From Methanobacterium sp. (lineage in GTDB: Archaea; Methanobacteriota; Methanobacteria; Methanobacteriales; Methanobacteriaceae), in NCBI GenBank assembly GCA_016222945.1, contig JACRPY010000003.1:191707-255706 (forward strand): a stretch of DNA of 64,000 bases. The letters are read 5' to 3'. The notes beneath the pieces are model-generated. The model saw nothing but the letters and a program-made list of their open reading frames with translations. It had not been told where the DNA came from and searched no databases. Positions within the stretch are counted from its first letter, which is position 1, and each line of letters opens with the position of its first letter. The translations under genes were made by a program, and so were the position numbers. Positions 1 to 8,266 of this stretch are shown in pieces.

Positions 1-1
1 C

Positions 2-1618
2 TCCACCACGAAACGTCTTGAAAAAACAGCCATTCTTGCAGAATTTTTAAAGAATATACCTGCAGAACTTCTTCCAACTGTAACATTACTCTCATTAGGC
101 AAAGTATTTCCAGTATGGAGCGAAGAAGAAATAGGAATTGGCCTGAAACTAATTATGAAAGCCATATCATTAGTTGTAGGAGTAAGTCCAGAGACTGTTG
201 AAGACAGCGTGAGAGATAAAGGAGATATTGGCTTAGCAGCAGAATACCTCTTTGGAAATAAGTTTCAAACAACTCTTTTTACAAGACCACTTGATTTAAT
301 CAAGGTTTACAATAATATGGTGAAACTGGCAAGTGTATCTGGTAAAAATGCTGTTACAAAGAAGATGAGAATTTTAACTGAGCTTTTAAGTTCAGCTTCA
401 CCCCAAGAAGCAAAATACATATCAAGAACTGTTGTTGAAGAACTAAGAGTAGGTATAGGTGAAGGAACCATCAAAGATGCCCTTTCTAAAGCTTTTAATA
501 TTGAAAAAGAAGTTGTGGAAAGAGCTTTAATGCTTACAAATGATCCAGGGCTTGTTGCAGAGGTAGCTAAAGAAAGTGGAGAAGAAGGACTTAAAAAACT
601 AACTTTAAACCCTGGAAAACCTGTAAAACCAATGCTTGCCCAACTTTCTAAAAACATCAAAGAAAGTGTCCTTGAAATGGGATGGGCACTTTGTGAAATA
701 AAATATGATGGTTTTAGAGTTCAAATTCACAGAATTGGCGATGAAATCAAGGTTTTCACCAGAAGACTGGATAACATTAAAGATGCAGTTCCAGAAATTG
801 TTGAATATGTGGATAAACATTTGCCTCATGAAGATTTTATTGTTGAAGGTGAAATAATCGCTACAAAGGAAGGAAAACCAATTTCATTCCAGTACATCCT
901 CCAGAGAGTGCGTAGAAAATATGAAATTGAACGTTTACGGTTGGAAGTGCCATTAACTCTTTATCTTTTTGATGTGCTTTATTATAAGAAATCTCTTATT
1001 GATGCACCCTTTGAAGAAAGACGCCAGGTGCTTGAATCTATCTCTAAAAGAGAAAAAGGAAAATTCGGGCTGAGTACACAGGTTAAAGTAACACCAGAAA
1101 ACATTGAATATGCAGAGGACCTTTTTAAGTTATCAATTGAAAAGGGACATGAAGGAATAATGATAAAAGACCCCTATGCACCGTATATGCCTGGAATAAG
1201 GGGTAAAAAAATGCTTAAATTTAAAGCAGAACCTGAAACACTTGATTTAGCAGTTACAGGTGGAACATATGGCAAGGGCCGGAGAGCCAATCTAATAGGT
1301 TCATTCTTAGTTGCGGTACAGGATGAGGATGGAAATTTAAATACAATAGCTCATACAGCAACTGGACTGGATGATGACACATTATTAGAGCTTTCAAATA
1401 AAGTAGAAGCTTTAATTACAGAAAAAAGGGGAAGAAAAGTAAAATCAGAAGCTGAAATCATTCTTGAAGTGGCATTCAGTGAAATTGTTAAAAGTCCAGA
1501 GTATGAAAGCGGTTATTCCCTTAGATTCCCTGTGGTTAAAAGAATAAGAGAAGATTTGAGTGTTGATGATATTGACACTGTAGAGCGTGTTGAATCCATT
1601 TTTAAAATGAGAAATTAA
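2..1618 (+). CDS. lig: ATP-dependent DNA ligase, 5' end outside the window
   Basis: ATP-dependent DNA ligase that seals nicks in replication and repair through an enzyme-adenylate intermediate. The frame is open from base 2, so the protein starts before the window; the first internal ATG is at 155, but the preceding 51 codons continue the ligase N-terminal helical domain. The nucleotidyl-transfer motif I, EIKYDGFR, is visible with its AMP-accepting Lys encoded at 701-703. The C-terminal OB-fold part (KFKAEPETLDLAV onward) is complete. The 538 residues present compare with about 550-560 for archaeal ligases, so only a few N-terminal residues are missing. A T8 run follows the stop at 1620-1628 and may end the transcript. 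Family assignment is firm. Confidence 0.96.
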   Translation, partial: STTKRLEKTAILAEFLKNIPAELLPTVTLLSLGKVFPVWSEEEIGIGLKLIMKAISLVVGVSPETVEDSVRDKGDIGLAAEYLFGNKFQTTLFTRPLDLIKVYNNMVKLASVSGKNAVTKKMRILTELLSSASPQEAKYISRTVVEELRVGIGEGTIKDALSKAFNIEKEVVERALMLTNDPGLVAEVAKESGEEGLKKLTLNPGKPVKPMLAQLSKNIKESVLEMGWALCEIKYDGFRVQIHRIGDEIKVFTRRLDNIKDAVPEIVEYVDKHLPHEDFIVEGEIIATKEGKPISFQYILQRVRRKYEIERLRLEVPLTLYLFDVLYYKKSLIDAPFEERRQVLESISKREKGKFGLSTQVKVTPENIEYAEDLFKLSIEKGHEGIMIKDPYAPYMPGIRGKKMLKFKAEPETLDLAVTGGTYGKGRRANLIGSFLVAVQDEDGNLNTIAHTATGLDDDTLLELSNKVEALITEKRGRKVKSEAEIILEVAFSEIVKSPEYESGYSLRFPVVKRIREDLSVDDIDTVERVESIFKMRN

Positions 1619-1619
1619 C

Positions 1620-1628
1620 CTTTTTTTT
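1620..1628 (+). terminator. oligo-T terminator after DNA ligase
   Basis: A run of eight T directly follows the ligase stop codon. Archaeal RNA polymerase commonly terminates at such T tracts without a hairpin. Assignment rests on position and composition only. Confidence 0.4.
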
Positions 1629-1746
1629 ATTATTTAACTAAAACTTTATTTATTTTTTGATAAAACTTCCCTCACTTTCTTGATAATAAACATTTAAATA
1701 TAGTAATAATAAAATACTTTATTAAATTAACTGGAAGTATTATACT

Positions 1747-2139
1747 ATGGAAGATAATCAAATACTACGAATAGCGTTAATAACAACAATTTTAGGTTTA
1801 GCTGGAATGATTTTGCTCTCAGACAAGGTAATGCCACACGAAATCAAAATAAAAGACTTAAATAAAGGCATGTTGGATGAAGAAGTCTCCATTGAAGGTG
1901 TTGTTTCAAACATTGATAAATCTCAAAAAAGTGAAACATATTTCTTGCAAATAGCTGATGATACTGATAAAACAACAGTTGTAATCTTTGATGATACAGT
2001 TTTAAGCCTTGCAAAATATAATTTAACGCCACAATCCTTTTTAAATCACCGCGTGAGTTTAACAGGGACTGTTAAAGAATATAATGGAAATATGGAGCTT
2101 ATTTTAAAAGATGGTAATTCTCTAAAAATAATAGCATAA
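1747..2139 (+). CDS. Membrane-anchored OB-fold protein
   Basis: A 130-residue protein with one N-terminal transmembrane segment (about residues 8-25) followed by a beta-rich domain (about 35-128) whose pattern (VSIEGVVSNID, YFLQIADDT, VSLTGTVKEYNGNMEL) matches the OB-fold nucleic-acid-binding family related to tRNA_anti. The anchor places the OB-fold at the membrane; no substrate is known. A TATA-like stretch lies near 1691-1702. The Shine-Dalgarno site is weak (GGAAG, 1732-1736). It stands alone between the ligase and a convergent membrane gene. The fold assignment is fairly good, the function unknown. Confidence 0.75.
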   Translation: MEDNQILRIALITTILGLAGMILLSDKVMPHEIKIKDLNKGMLDEEVSIEGVVSNIDKSQKSETYFLQIADDTDKTTVVIFDDTVLSLAKYNLTPQSFLNHRVSLTGTVKEYNGNMELILKDGNSLKIIA

Positions 2140-2154
2140 AAAAAGGAATTTTAA

Positions 2155-3162
2155 TTATTTATCCTTTAAAATACCCATATCTAATGAGTAATTTTTAATT
2201 TCACCCAGTATATCCTTAGCATAATATGATGAAAAGATTATTCCAAGCAAGCTAACAACCCAAAATGAAACCAGCCTATCTGCAATTGCTATACTTCCTG
2301 CAAGTGCATCTGGCACTCCAAAAAGCACGAATAATCCTGTAAGAGATATTTCTATTGATCCCATCCCTCCTGGAAGTGCAGATATCACTCCTATGAAGTT
2401 TGCAATGAGAAATATGATAATTACAGACACAAAGTTAATTTCAACATTAAAAGCATAAAACACTATGTAAAGCCTAAAACATTCTAAAATCCATGATATA
2501 AATGCTAATATAATTACAATACTTATATTTCGGCTTGTTGTGAATGAATTTGTGTATTTAGTCATTCCTTTTAGTCCTTCTGTAAATTTAAGGTACATAT
2601 TATCCAGAACATATCCTTTAAGGGGTAATTTACAGATAATCGGATGGATTTTGTGGTATATCCAAATACTGGTATCTTCTCTCCAATTTAGGAAATAAAT
2701 CAATAGAACTATGGTTAAGGATATTCCTGCCCCTAAAATAGCTAAATAACGGATGTTTTCTACCCATAATGCAGATAAAACAAGTAATATTCCCACAATA
2801 AGCAGATCAAAGAATCGTTCAGTGAGTCCTGCAGATAATCCTTCATGTAATGTTATTTTATTGATTCTTTTACCTGCAACAGCATTAAAAACCTCTCCAG
2901 CTGTTCGCATGGGAGAAAAATTCCCTGCAAAAAGCCCTATGGTTTTTACTATATAATTATCTTTAAAGTCAAAGGGTTTGTTTATTATAAAACCCCATCT
3001 TAATGACCTTATACCTACAACCAAAAGATGAATTAGTACTGCTACTAAAAGCCATTTCCAATTTGCGGTTTTAAATGAATTTATGATATTTTGAGGCCCT
3101 ATCCATAATATAAGTAAAATAATTAAGGCTATACTGATAATAAATACATAATATTGTTTCAA
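2155..3162 (-). CDS. Flippase-like integral membrane protein (UPF0104/LPG synthase TM family)
   Basis: A 335-residue polytopic membrane protein with about eight hydrophobic segments and the family signature ALPGGMGSIEIS near residue 262, typical of the lysylphosphatidylglycerol synthase transmembrane/AglD-type COG0392 family. Members are thought to move or modify lipid-linked intermediates in cell-envelope synthesis. It lies downstream of a GT2 glycosyltransferase on the same strand (83-nt gap), a pairing common in archaeal lipid or glycan pathways, so the two probably act together on a polyprenyl-phosphate sugar. The exact substrate cannot be read from sequence. Confidence 0.85.
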   Translation of the reverse strand: MKQYYVFIISIALIILLILWIGPQNIINSFKTANWKWLLVAVLIHLLVVGIRSLRWGFIINKPFDFKDNYIVKTIGLFAGNFSPMRTAGEVFNAVAGKRINKITLHEGLSAGLTERFFDLLIVGILLVLSALWVENIRYLAILGAGISLTIVLLIYFLNWREDTSIWIYHKIHPIICKLPLKGYVLDNMYLKFTEGLKGMTKYTNSFTTSRNISIVIILAFISWILECFRLYIVFYAFNVEINFVSVIIIFLIANFIGVISALPGGMGSIEISLTGLFVLFGVPDALAGSIAIADRLVSFWVVSLLGIIFSSYYAKDILGEIKNYSLDMGILKDK

Positions 3163-3245
3163 TTAGATTCCTCTTTATTCAGAATTAAATTATTTGTTTT
3201 ATAGATATGTTATTAAAACTAATTATTTTATCTGTTATTTTAAGC

Positions 3246-3926
3246 TTATTTATCACTTTTAGTTGTTTTCCGGATTAAAAGTTTTATAATAAAAAAAACA
3301 TACTTAAAAACGTGTATTTTGGTTATATGAGATTTTTCAAGTTGATATATACTATCAATACCCACTTCTTTAACTTTAATTTTGCTTTTTGATGCTACAT
3401 AAAGCATTTCAGATTCATAAGCATAATCATCATGTTTTATATTTATAAAATACTCTGCAGCATCGGCAGATATTGCTCTAAAACCACTTTGGCTGTCTGT
3501 AATTTCAAAATCCGTTACATATTTGATAAGGGATGTTGTAATTCTATTTGAAAGTCTTCTACTTAGAGGCATGTTTTTTGGAGTGCCTTCTATAAATCTT
3601 GAGCCTATAACAAGTCCAAACCCGTTAATAGAAGAAATAAATGAAGGTATATTGTCAGGATCGTGTTGTCCATCCCCATCAAGCAATATATAAGCTTCGT
3701 AATTCTTTTTTAAGGCTTTTTTTAGTCCTGTTTTTATTGCAGCCCCTTTACCCCTATTTTTATCATGTTTTATTACTTGTGCACCTGTTTTTTTTGCCAA
3801 ATTGTAGGTATCATCCTTTGAACCATCATCCACTACTAGCACATCTGAATATTCCAGTGATTTCTTTATTACGCCTAAAATAGCTTTTTCTTCATTATAT
3901 GCAGGGATAATGGTAATAATTCTCAT
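3246..3926 (-). CDS. GT2 family glycosyltransferase, dolichyl-phosphate sugar synthase type
   Basis: A 226-residue cytoplasmic GT-A glycosyltransferase. Visible are the nucleotide-sugar binding start (IIPAYNEE), VVDDGSKDDT, the metal-binding region LLDGDGQHDP and the acceptor-side SGFRA motif. Length and motifs match dolichyl-phosphate mannose/glucose synthases, which transfer a sugar from a nucleotide donor to polyprenyl phosphate. The C-terminus (VFKYVFFIIKLLI) is hydrophobic and may touch the membrane. It is followed on the same strand by the flippase-like gene, with which it probably forms a transcription unit. Sugar identity is unknown. Confidence 0.9.
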   Translation of the reverse strand: MRIITIIPAYNEEKAILGVIKKSLEYSDVLVVDDGSKDDTYNLAKKTGAQVIKHDKNRGKGAAIKTGLKKALKKNYEAYILLDGDGQHDPDNIPSFISSINGFGLVIGSRFIEGTPKNMPLSRRLSNRITTSLIKYVTDFEITDSQSGFRAISADAAEYFINIKHDDYAYESEMLYVASKSKIKVKEVGIDSIYQLEKSHITKIHVFKYVFFIIKLLIRKTTKSDK

Positions 3927-4192
3927 TTTAACGTCCTGTTTTTAAAGATTCATTTAATTATTGAATAATAATTTTTTTTGAAACTGATTAATCTATCTAT
4001 TATTCATCCTATAACTTAATAATACAAATAGTTTAGGTGATTTATTTATTCATGGACATGCACTATAAAAAGCTATAATTAGTGGTTTTTAACAATTGAT
4101 TAATATCTAAAAATATACAATAATTAAATTAAAGAATTTAAATTGGATACAAATTAACGTTTTTAAATTTTTATAATAATATGGTGAAGATT

Positions 4193-5542
4193 ATGAAAAG
4201 ACTATTTGGAACATTTGGAGTTAGAAGACTTGCTAATACAGAATTAACCCCTGAATTTGCATCAAAAATTGCTGCATCCTACGGAACACTTGTAAAAGGT
4301 AAAGTTGCTGTTGGAGGAGACCCCAGAACATCCACAGAAATGATAAAACACGCTGTAATATCTGGATTGTTATCTTCTGGTTGTGATGTTGTGGATCTTG
4401 GATTTTTACCAACTCCTGCAGTACAATATGCCGTTAGAAATTATTATGATGGCGGTGTGATTATAACTGCTTCCCACAATCCTCCAAAATACAATGGAAT
4501 AAAATTAGTGGATTCTGACGGTATAGGAACTCCTGATGAAATGGAAATAAAGATAGAAGAACTTTTCTTTGATGATAAACCAGACAGAGTGTCATGGGAT
4601 GAAATTGGAGAAGTAGAAAAGAACTCTGGAATAATTGAAGAATACATTCGAGAGGTAATAGCTCGAGTTGATGTAGATGCAATTAAAGAAGCAAAATTAA
4701 AGGTAATTGTAGACTGTGGAAGTGGGGCAGCCTGTTATACCACCCCTTATATATTAAGAGAGCTGGGATGTGAAGTTATTACCATGAACTGTCAGCCTGA
4801 CGGGTTTTTCCCTGGTAGAGACCCTGAACCCACTGAACCCAATCTCAAAGAATTGATTGAAGTTGTAAAAGCAACTGGTGCAGATATTGGATTTGCTCAT
4901 GACGGGGATGCAGACCGTACCATTTGTATTGATGAGAATGGAAGTTTCGTATTTGGTGATAAATCATTTGCCCTTGTTGAAAAATACATGTTAAAGGAAA
5001 ATAATGGCGGTTTAATTGTAACTACTGTGGCCACGTCCTCTGCAATATATGATATAGCAAATGAACATGATGGGGAAGTTATAGCAACAAAAGTTGGAGA
5101 TTTAATCGTTGCAAGAGAATTAAAAGATAAAAATGGATTATTTGGTGGTGAAGAAAACGGTGGACTTATTTTCCCTGATTTTGTCTATGGAAGAGATGCT
5201 GCACTGTCTACTGCTAAAATCATCGAGATTATGGCCAAAGAAGGAAAACCTCTCTCTGAGCTTATAGCTAAATTACCTGTTTATTATTCTGAAAAAATGA
5301 AAATAGAATGTCCTGATGATCTTAAACAGGAAATAATGGCAAAAATTGCTGATGAAACACGTGAATTTGAAGTAGATACCACAGACGGTGTTAAAATAAT
5401 TAAAGATAAAGGATGGACAATTATAAGACCATCAGGGACAGAACCTATATTTAGATGTTTTGCTGAAGCTAAAACAAAAGAAGAAGCTAAAAATATGGCT
5501 GAATGGGGAATATCACTGGTTTTAAAGCATTTAAATTCCTAA
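4193..5542 (+). CDS. glmM: Phosphohexomutase (phosphoglucosamine/phosphomannomutase family)
   Basis: An alpha-D-phosphohexomutase of 449 residues that interconverts hexose 6- and 1-phosphates, most likely glucosamine phosphate for the UDP-GlcNAc used in pseudomurein. The phosphoserine loop TASHNPP, the metal loop DGDADRT and the C-terminal phosphate-binding RPSGTEP are all present in the usual order. An ATG at 4181 is also in frame, but the ATG at 4193 is preceded by GGTGA (4183-4187) at normal spacing, so 4193 is preferred. Substrate preference among GlmM and ManB-type enzymes cannot be settled from motifs. The 254 nt upstream are AT-rich with no gene visible. Confidence 0.88.
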   Translation: MKRLFGTFGVRRLANTELTPEFASKIAASYGTLVKGKVAVGGDPRTSTEMIKHAVISGLLSSGCDVVDLGFLPTPAVQYAVRNYYDGGVIITASHNPPKYNGIKLVDSDGIGTPDEMEIKIEELFFDDKPDRVSWDEIGEVEKNSGIIEEYIREVIARVDVDAIKEAKLKVIVDCGSGAACYTTPYILRELGCEVITMNCQPDGFFPGRDPEPTEPNLKELIEVVKATGADIGFAHDGDADRTICIDENGSFVFGDKSFALVEKYMLKENNGGLIVTTVATSSAIYDIANEHDGEVIATKVGDLIVARELKDKNGLFGGEENGGLIFPDFVYGRDAALSTAKIIEIMAKEGKPLSELIAKLPVYYSEKMKIECPDDLKQEIMAKIADETREFEVDTTDGVKIIKDKGWTIIRPSGTEPIFRCFAEAKTKEEAKNMAEWGISLVLKHLNS

Positions 5543-5633
5543 GTTGTTCCATTTCACTTCTTTTATCTACTTTTTTTCGTTTTTAAAATAAATTCTAACT
5601 AGTATTATGCAAAAATATTAAATTTCTATCTGT

Positions 5634-5810
5634 TTACCTGTAAAAACCATAAAATTCAGCACAAAATGCACATATGGGATATTTATCATTTCGATAATAA
5701 CTGTCATCGTCTGCATTGATGTTGAATTTTTTATGGCATATAAAGCACTCTTCTATTTTTTCAGGTTTTTCTTCTTTGTTTTCTATAAGCTTTTTGTTAT
5801 CTTTTTCCAT
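5634..5810 (-). CDS. 58-residue zinc-ribbon mini-protein
   Basis: A short reading frame with a highly charged N-terminus (Lys/Glu, residues 2-21) followed by two CxxC knuckles, CFIC at 22-25 and CAFC at 47-50, spaced 21 residues apart, as in small zinc ribbons. An aromatic tail, FYGFYR, ends the protein. A GTGAT-type ribosome site lies just upstream of the ATG at 5810. The paired knuckles and base-composition contrast with the flanking DNA make it a probable gene although it is short. The opposite-strand reading frame here is a shadow. Confidence 0.65.
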   Translation of the reverse strand: MEKDNKKLIENKEEKPEKIEECFICHKKFNINADDDSYYRNDKYPICAFCAEFYGFYR

Positions 5811-6026
5811 GTAATCACAACCTATATCTTAAAATACATTGTATTTAAGCTCCATTTTCAATTTAATAGTATGAATGTTCCTTTTAGACTTTACAAACTA
5901 TTTAATTTTCTTTATCAGTTTATGTTTTATTATACTATTAAAATTAAACTTAAATATTTTTGTTTATGATTAAATGTTTGAAAATAATCAAAAAACTAAT
6001 TAATTCTTAAAACAAAAATATGATTT
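5811..6026. other. AT-rich intergenic region
   Basis: This stretch holds no convincing gene. It is T-rich on the plus strand and should contain the promoter of the flavoprotein gene at 6027; no hairpin or clear operator is seen. The 5543-5633 stretch before the zinc-ribbon gene is likewise featureless. Confidence 0.5.
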
Positions 6027-6590
6027 ATGACTGTAAAAAAAAAGAAAATTGCATGGGGAATTACTGGTAGCGGCGATAAAATCGTAGAAACAGTAAATAT
6101 AATGCGAGAACTCAGGGAAAAATACAAAGAGGAGTTTGATATAAGAATATACGTTTCTAAAGCAGGGGATCAAGTTTTAAAATATTATGGATTATTTAAA
6201 GAGTTAGAAGTAGAGTTTGACAGGACATGGGTCGAAGTTAACGCTAATGCGCCATTTTTAGCGGGGCAAATACAGTTAGGTCAGTTTGAATTAATGTTAA
6301 TTGCTCCTGCAACCTCCAATACTGTTGCTAAAATTTCACTTAGAATAGCAGACTCCTTACTTCCCAATGCAGCTATTATGGGTCAAAAAGCAGGGACCCC
6401 CATCTATATACTTCCTTCAGACTTTGAAGAAGGAGTTACAGTCACAAAACTACCTGATGGCAGAGATTTAGAACTAACCATAAGAAAAGAAGACGTAGAA
6501 CATGTTAAAAAACTTGCAAATATGGATATTAATATATTAAAAACTCCAGAAGAAATTTACGACGTTTTCAAGAAGCATGCCAAAAAATGA
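6027..6590 (+). CDS. afpA: Archaeoflavoprotein AfpA
   Basis: A 187-residue flavin-binding protein of the AfpA/Dfp-like flavoprotein family. The N-terminus KIAWGITGSGDKI and the segment LMLIAPATSNTVAKI are the FMN-binding parts characteristic of this group. Archaeoflavoproteins are electron carriers reduced by ferredoxin in methanogens and relatives. It stands alone with no strong Shine-Dalgarno site. Four small hairpins begin five bases after the stop. Family assignment is good; the physiological partner is not visible. Confidence 0.85.
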   Translation: MTVKKKKIAWGITGSGDKIVETVNIMRELREKYKEEFDIRIYVSKAGDQVLKYYGLFKELEVEFDRTWVEVNANAPFLAGQIQLGQFELMLIAPATSNTVAKISLRIADSLLPNAAIMGQKAGTPIYILPSDFEEGVTVTKLPDGRDLELTIRKEDVEHVKKLANMDINILKTPEEIYDVFKKHAKK

Positions 6591-6593
6591 AAC

Positions 6594-6701
6594 ATTCGAA
6601 AATTTATAGAATTTTCGATGCATCGAAATCTCTGATTTCGATAGTTTTTTTGCTGCGTCAAAAACATAGTTTTTGACAGCATTCAAAAATCGAAGATTTG
6701 A
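6594..6701. repeat. Array of four short palindromes (stop-to-SD hairpin family)
   Basis: Four hairpins in tandem start 5 nt after the AfpA stop: arms TCGAAAATT/AATTTTCGA, ATCGAAATC/GATTTCGAT, GTCAAAAA/TTTTTGAC and CAAAAATC/GATTTG. Loops are 3-5 nt. Arms differ in sequence but each stays self-complementary. The same type of element recurs at 20565, 23952, 28718, 31619 and 50056. Here it may act as a transcript 3' end. Confidence 0.75.
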
Positions 6702-6740
6702 CAGCATTCCACTGCAAAATAAAAAAAATAGTTTCTGTAT

Positions 6741-7079
6741 TTAACGTACCCTTGATTGTGGGGCAGCGTCCCTTATTTGTAATGTGACGTGGAATTTATA
6801 GTTATGACTATCTTCATCTTCCACAATTGGAGACACTCCTCTAAAATAATGGTTCCACCGATCTCCAGAGCCTACAATATTTATTCCTAAAGATTCATTA
6901 TCATTCACTCTTAAAAAAAAATCATATATACCTGTTAATTCATCTTTTGGAGCCTTAAAGTTGATTTGAACTACTCCTCCTGTTCTGTTTACAAATTTAA
7001 CATGATCTTCTTTTATTTGAGCCTTATTTTCCGATTTCTGCCCAACATCTCTTATAAATACAACAGTTGACTCATCCAT
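6741..7079 (-). CDS. Uncharacterised 112-residue beta-rich protein
   Basis: A soluble protein not recognised from memory. It has alternating hydrophobic residues suggesting beta strands (VKFVNRTGGVVQINFKAP, YDFFLRVND, YKFHVTLQIRDAA), consistent with an all-beta immunoglobulin-like sandwich of one domain. There is no signal peptide, no Cys and no obvious catalytic motif. A GGGGGT stretch serves as ribosome site before the ATG. It is followed by the hairpin array and preceded by the adenosine-specific kinase gene on the same strand, 123 nt away. Being a real gene is likely from composition and start context. Confidence 0.65.
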   Translation of the reverse strand: MDESTVVFIRDVGQKSENKAQIKEDHVKFVNRTGGVVQINFKAPKDELTGIYDFFLRVNDNESLGINIVGSGDRWNHYFRGVSPIVEDEDSHNYKFHVTLQIRDAAPQSRVR

Positions 7080-7202
7080 AGAATACCCCCACTTAGTTAT
7101 ATTAATAAATTAGAACATGAAAGTATAAACTTTTTTCTATAGATCCTGTTAAAACCCCTTATTTGCCAATTTAGAAAAAATAAGGAATAATTTGAAACGG
7201 CC

Positions 7203-7691
7203 TTAAAATTTATATCCAAAATCCCTTAACATTTTCCTTCTGTATTCTGCATCATCTGCGCTTTCTATTCTTTCGGGTTTAAATCCATCAATTACACCCA
7301 GTATTCCTCTTCCCTGTTCGGTTTCAGCAATTATAATTTGAACTGGATTTGCAGTGGCACAATATAAATTCACAACCTCTGGAACGTTTATTATACGCTG
7401 AATAATGTTAATTGGAAATGCATTCTTAATGAATATTAAAAAAGCATGCCCACATCCAATTTCAAACATTTTTTCACCGGCGATTTCAGTAAGAAATTCA
7501 TCATTGCCTGATTTTCTCACAAGACAATGCCCAGAAGCTTCACTAAATGCAAGTCCAAATTCAGCGCCAGGCACAGTATTTATTATAGCCTCATGTAAAT
7601 CTTCAACTGTTTTTATGAAATGGCTTTGCCCCAATATGAGATTACAATCCTCAGGAGCTTCTAATTTAACAATTTTTGTTTCAAATTCCAT
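7203..7691 (-). CDS. Adenosine-specific kinase (DUF355/COG1839 family)
   Basis: A 162-residue protein matching the archaeal adenosine-specific kinase family along its whole length: HFIKTVEDLHEAI, FGLAFSEASGHCLVR, CGHAFLIFIK, INVPEVVNLYCATANPVQIIIAETEQGRGILGV-type core, ending in RDFGYKF. Members bind adenosine or AMP and were described as adenosine kinases of a separate fold; the role in vivo is poorly defined. The ATG follows AGGGGA at 7 nt. It stands as a single gene with its promoter in the 7692-8266 gap. Confidence 0.85.
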   Translation of the reverse strand: MEFETKIVKLEAPEDCNLILGQSHFIKTVEDLHEAIINTVPGAEFGLAFSEASGHCLVRKSGNDEFLTEIAGEKMFEIGCGHAFLIFIKNAFPINIIQRIINVPEVVNLYCATANPVQIIIAETEQGRGILGVIDGFKPERIESADDAEYRRKMLRDFGYKF

Positions 7692-8266
7692 AATAATTCC
7701 CCTATTATTTTATTGGCCTTATTAAATTAATATTTTGGGTTAAAAAGAAATAGTATTAGGCATTTATCTCAATAGAAGAGATTTAAACATTGATTTGTTT
7801 CATCAAATCAGTTTATCATGAAAACAAAACATTAAAAAGAGAACTTTTAACATGAATAAGTCCATAAAAAGAGTTTATCCACTTAAAACCATTTTAATAT
7901 TTCTTTTTTCATATTTTAGAGCGCATGTACACTGAAATTGTATTTTAAGGTTTAAAAAGTAAAGGATATACCATTTATAAATGCTTTTTTTGCTAAAATA
8001 GCTTTAATTTGAGCTTATTTATTAAAAAAACAAACCCATAGATTTAAACTTTGATCAGCCCATTTAATACCTTCTAAATGAGTTTTAAATAAAAAAATAA
8101 GATTTAAAATGGCGTATTTTCCAAATTTAAAACAAAACATTTATATAATTCGGATAAGTGAACATTACCTTGTCCAAAAACTAAAAAAAGATTTCAAAAT
8201 TTGAGAAATAATAATCTTAAAGTATGAAAACTAGTAGGTGTTGTTTTTGGATTCGGAGGCGGTAAA
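7692..8266. promoter_or_regulatory. 575-nt divergent intergenic region with TATA box for the wall-protein gene
   Basis: The region separates two divergent genes. Near the plus-strand gene a TATA-like ATTTATATAATTC lies at about 8139-8151, roughly 115 nt before the likely start, leaving a 5' leader of some 90 nt. A 7-8 bp palindrome, TGATTTG/CAAATCA, lies at about 7791-7810. No supported coding sequence is seen in the remainder. Confidence 0.45.

Noticed and set aside
5733..5969. 78-codon Phe-rich frame on the plus strand
   Set aside because: Antisense to the zinc-ribbon gene with composition of AT-rich noncoding DNA.
7840..7935. 27-codon frame starting ATGAATAAG in the 7.7-8.3 kb gap
   Set aside because: Too short, no ribosome site and no recognisable features.
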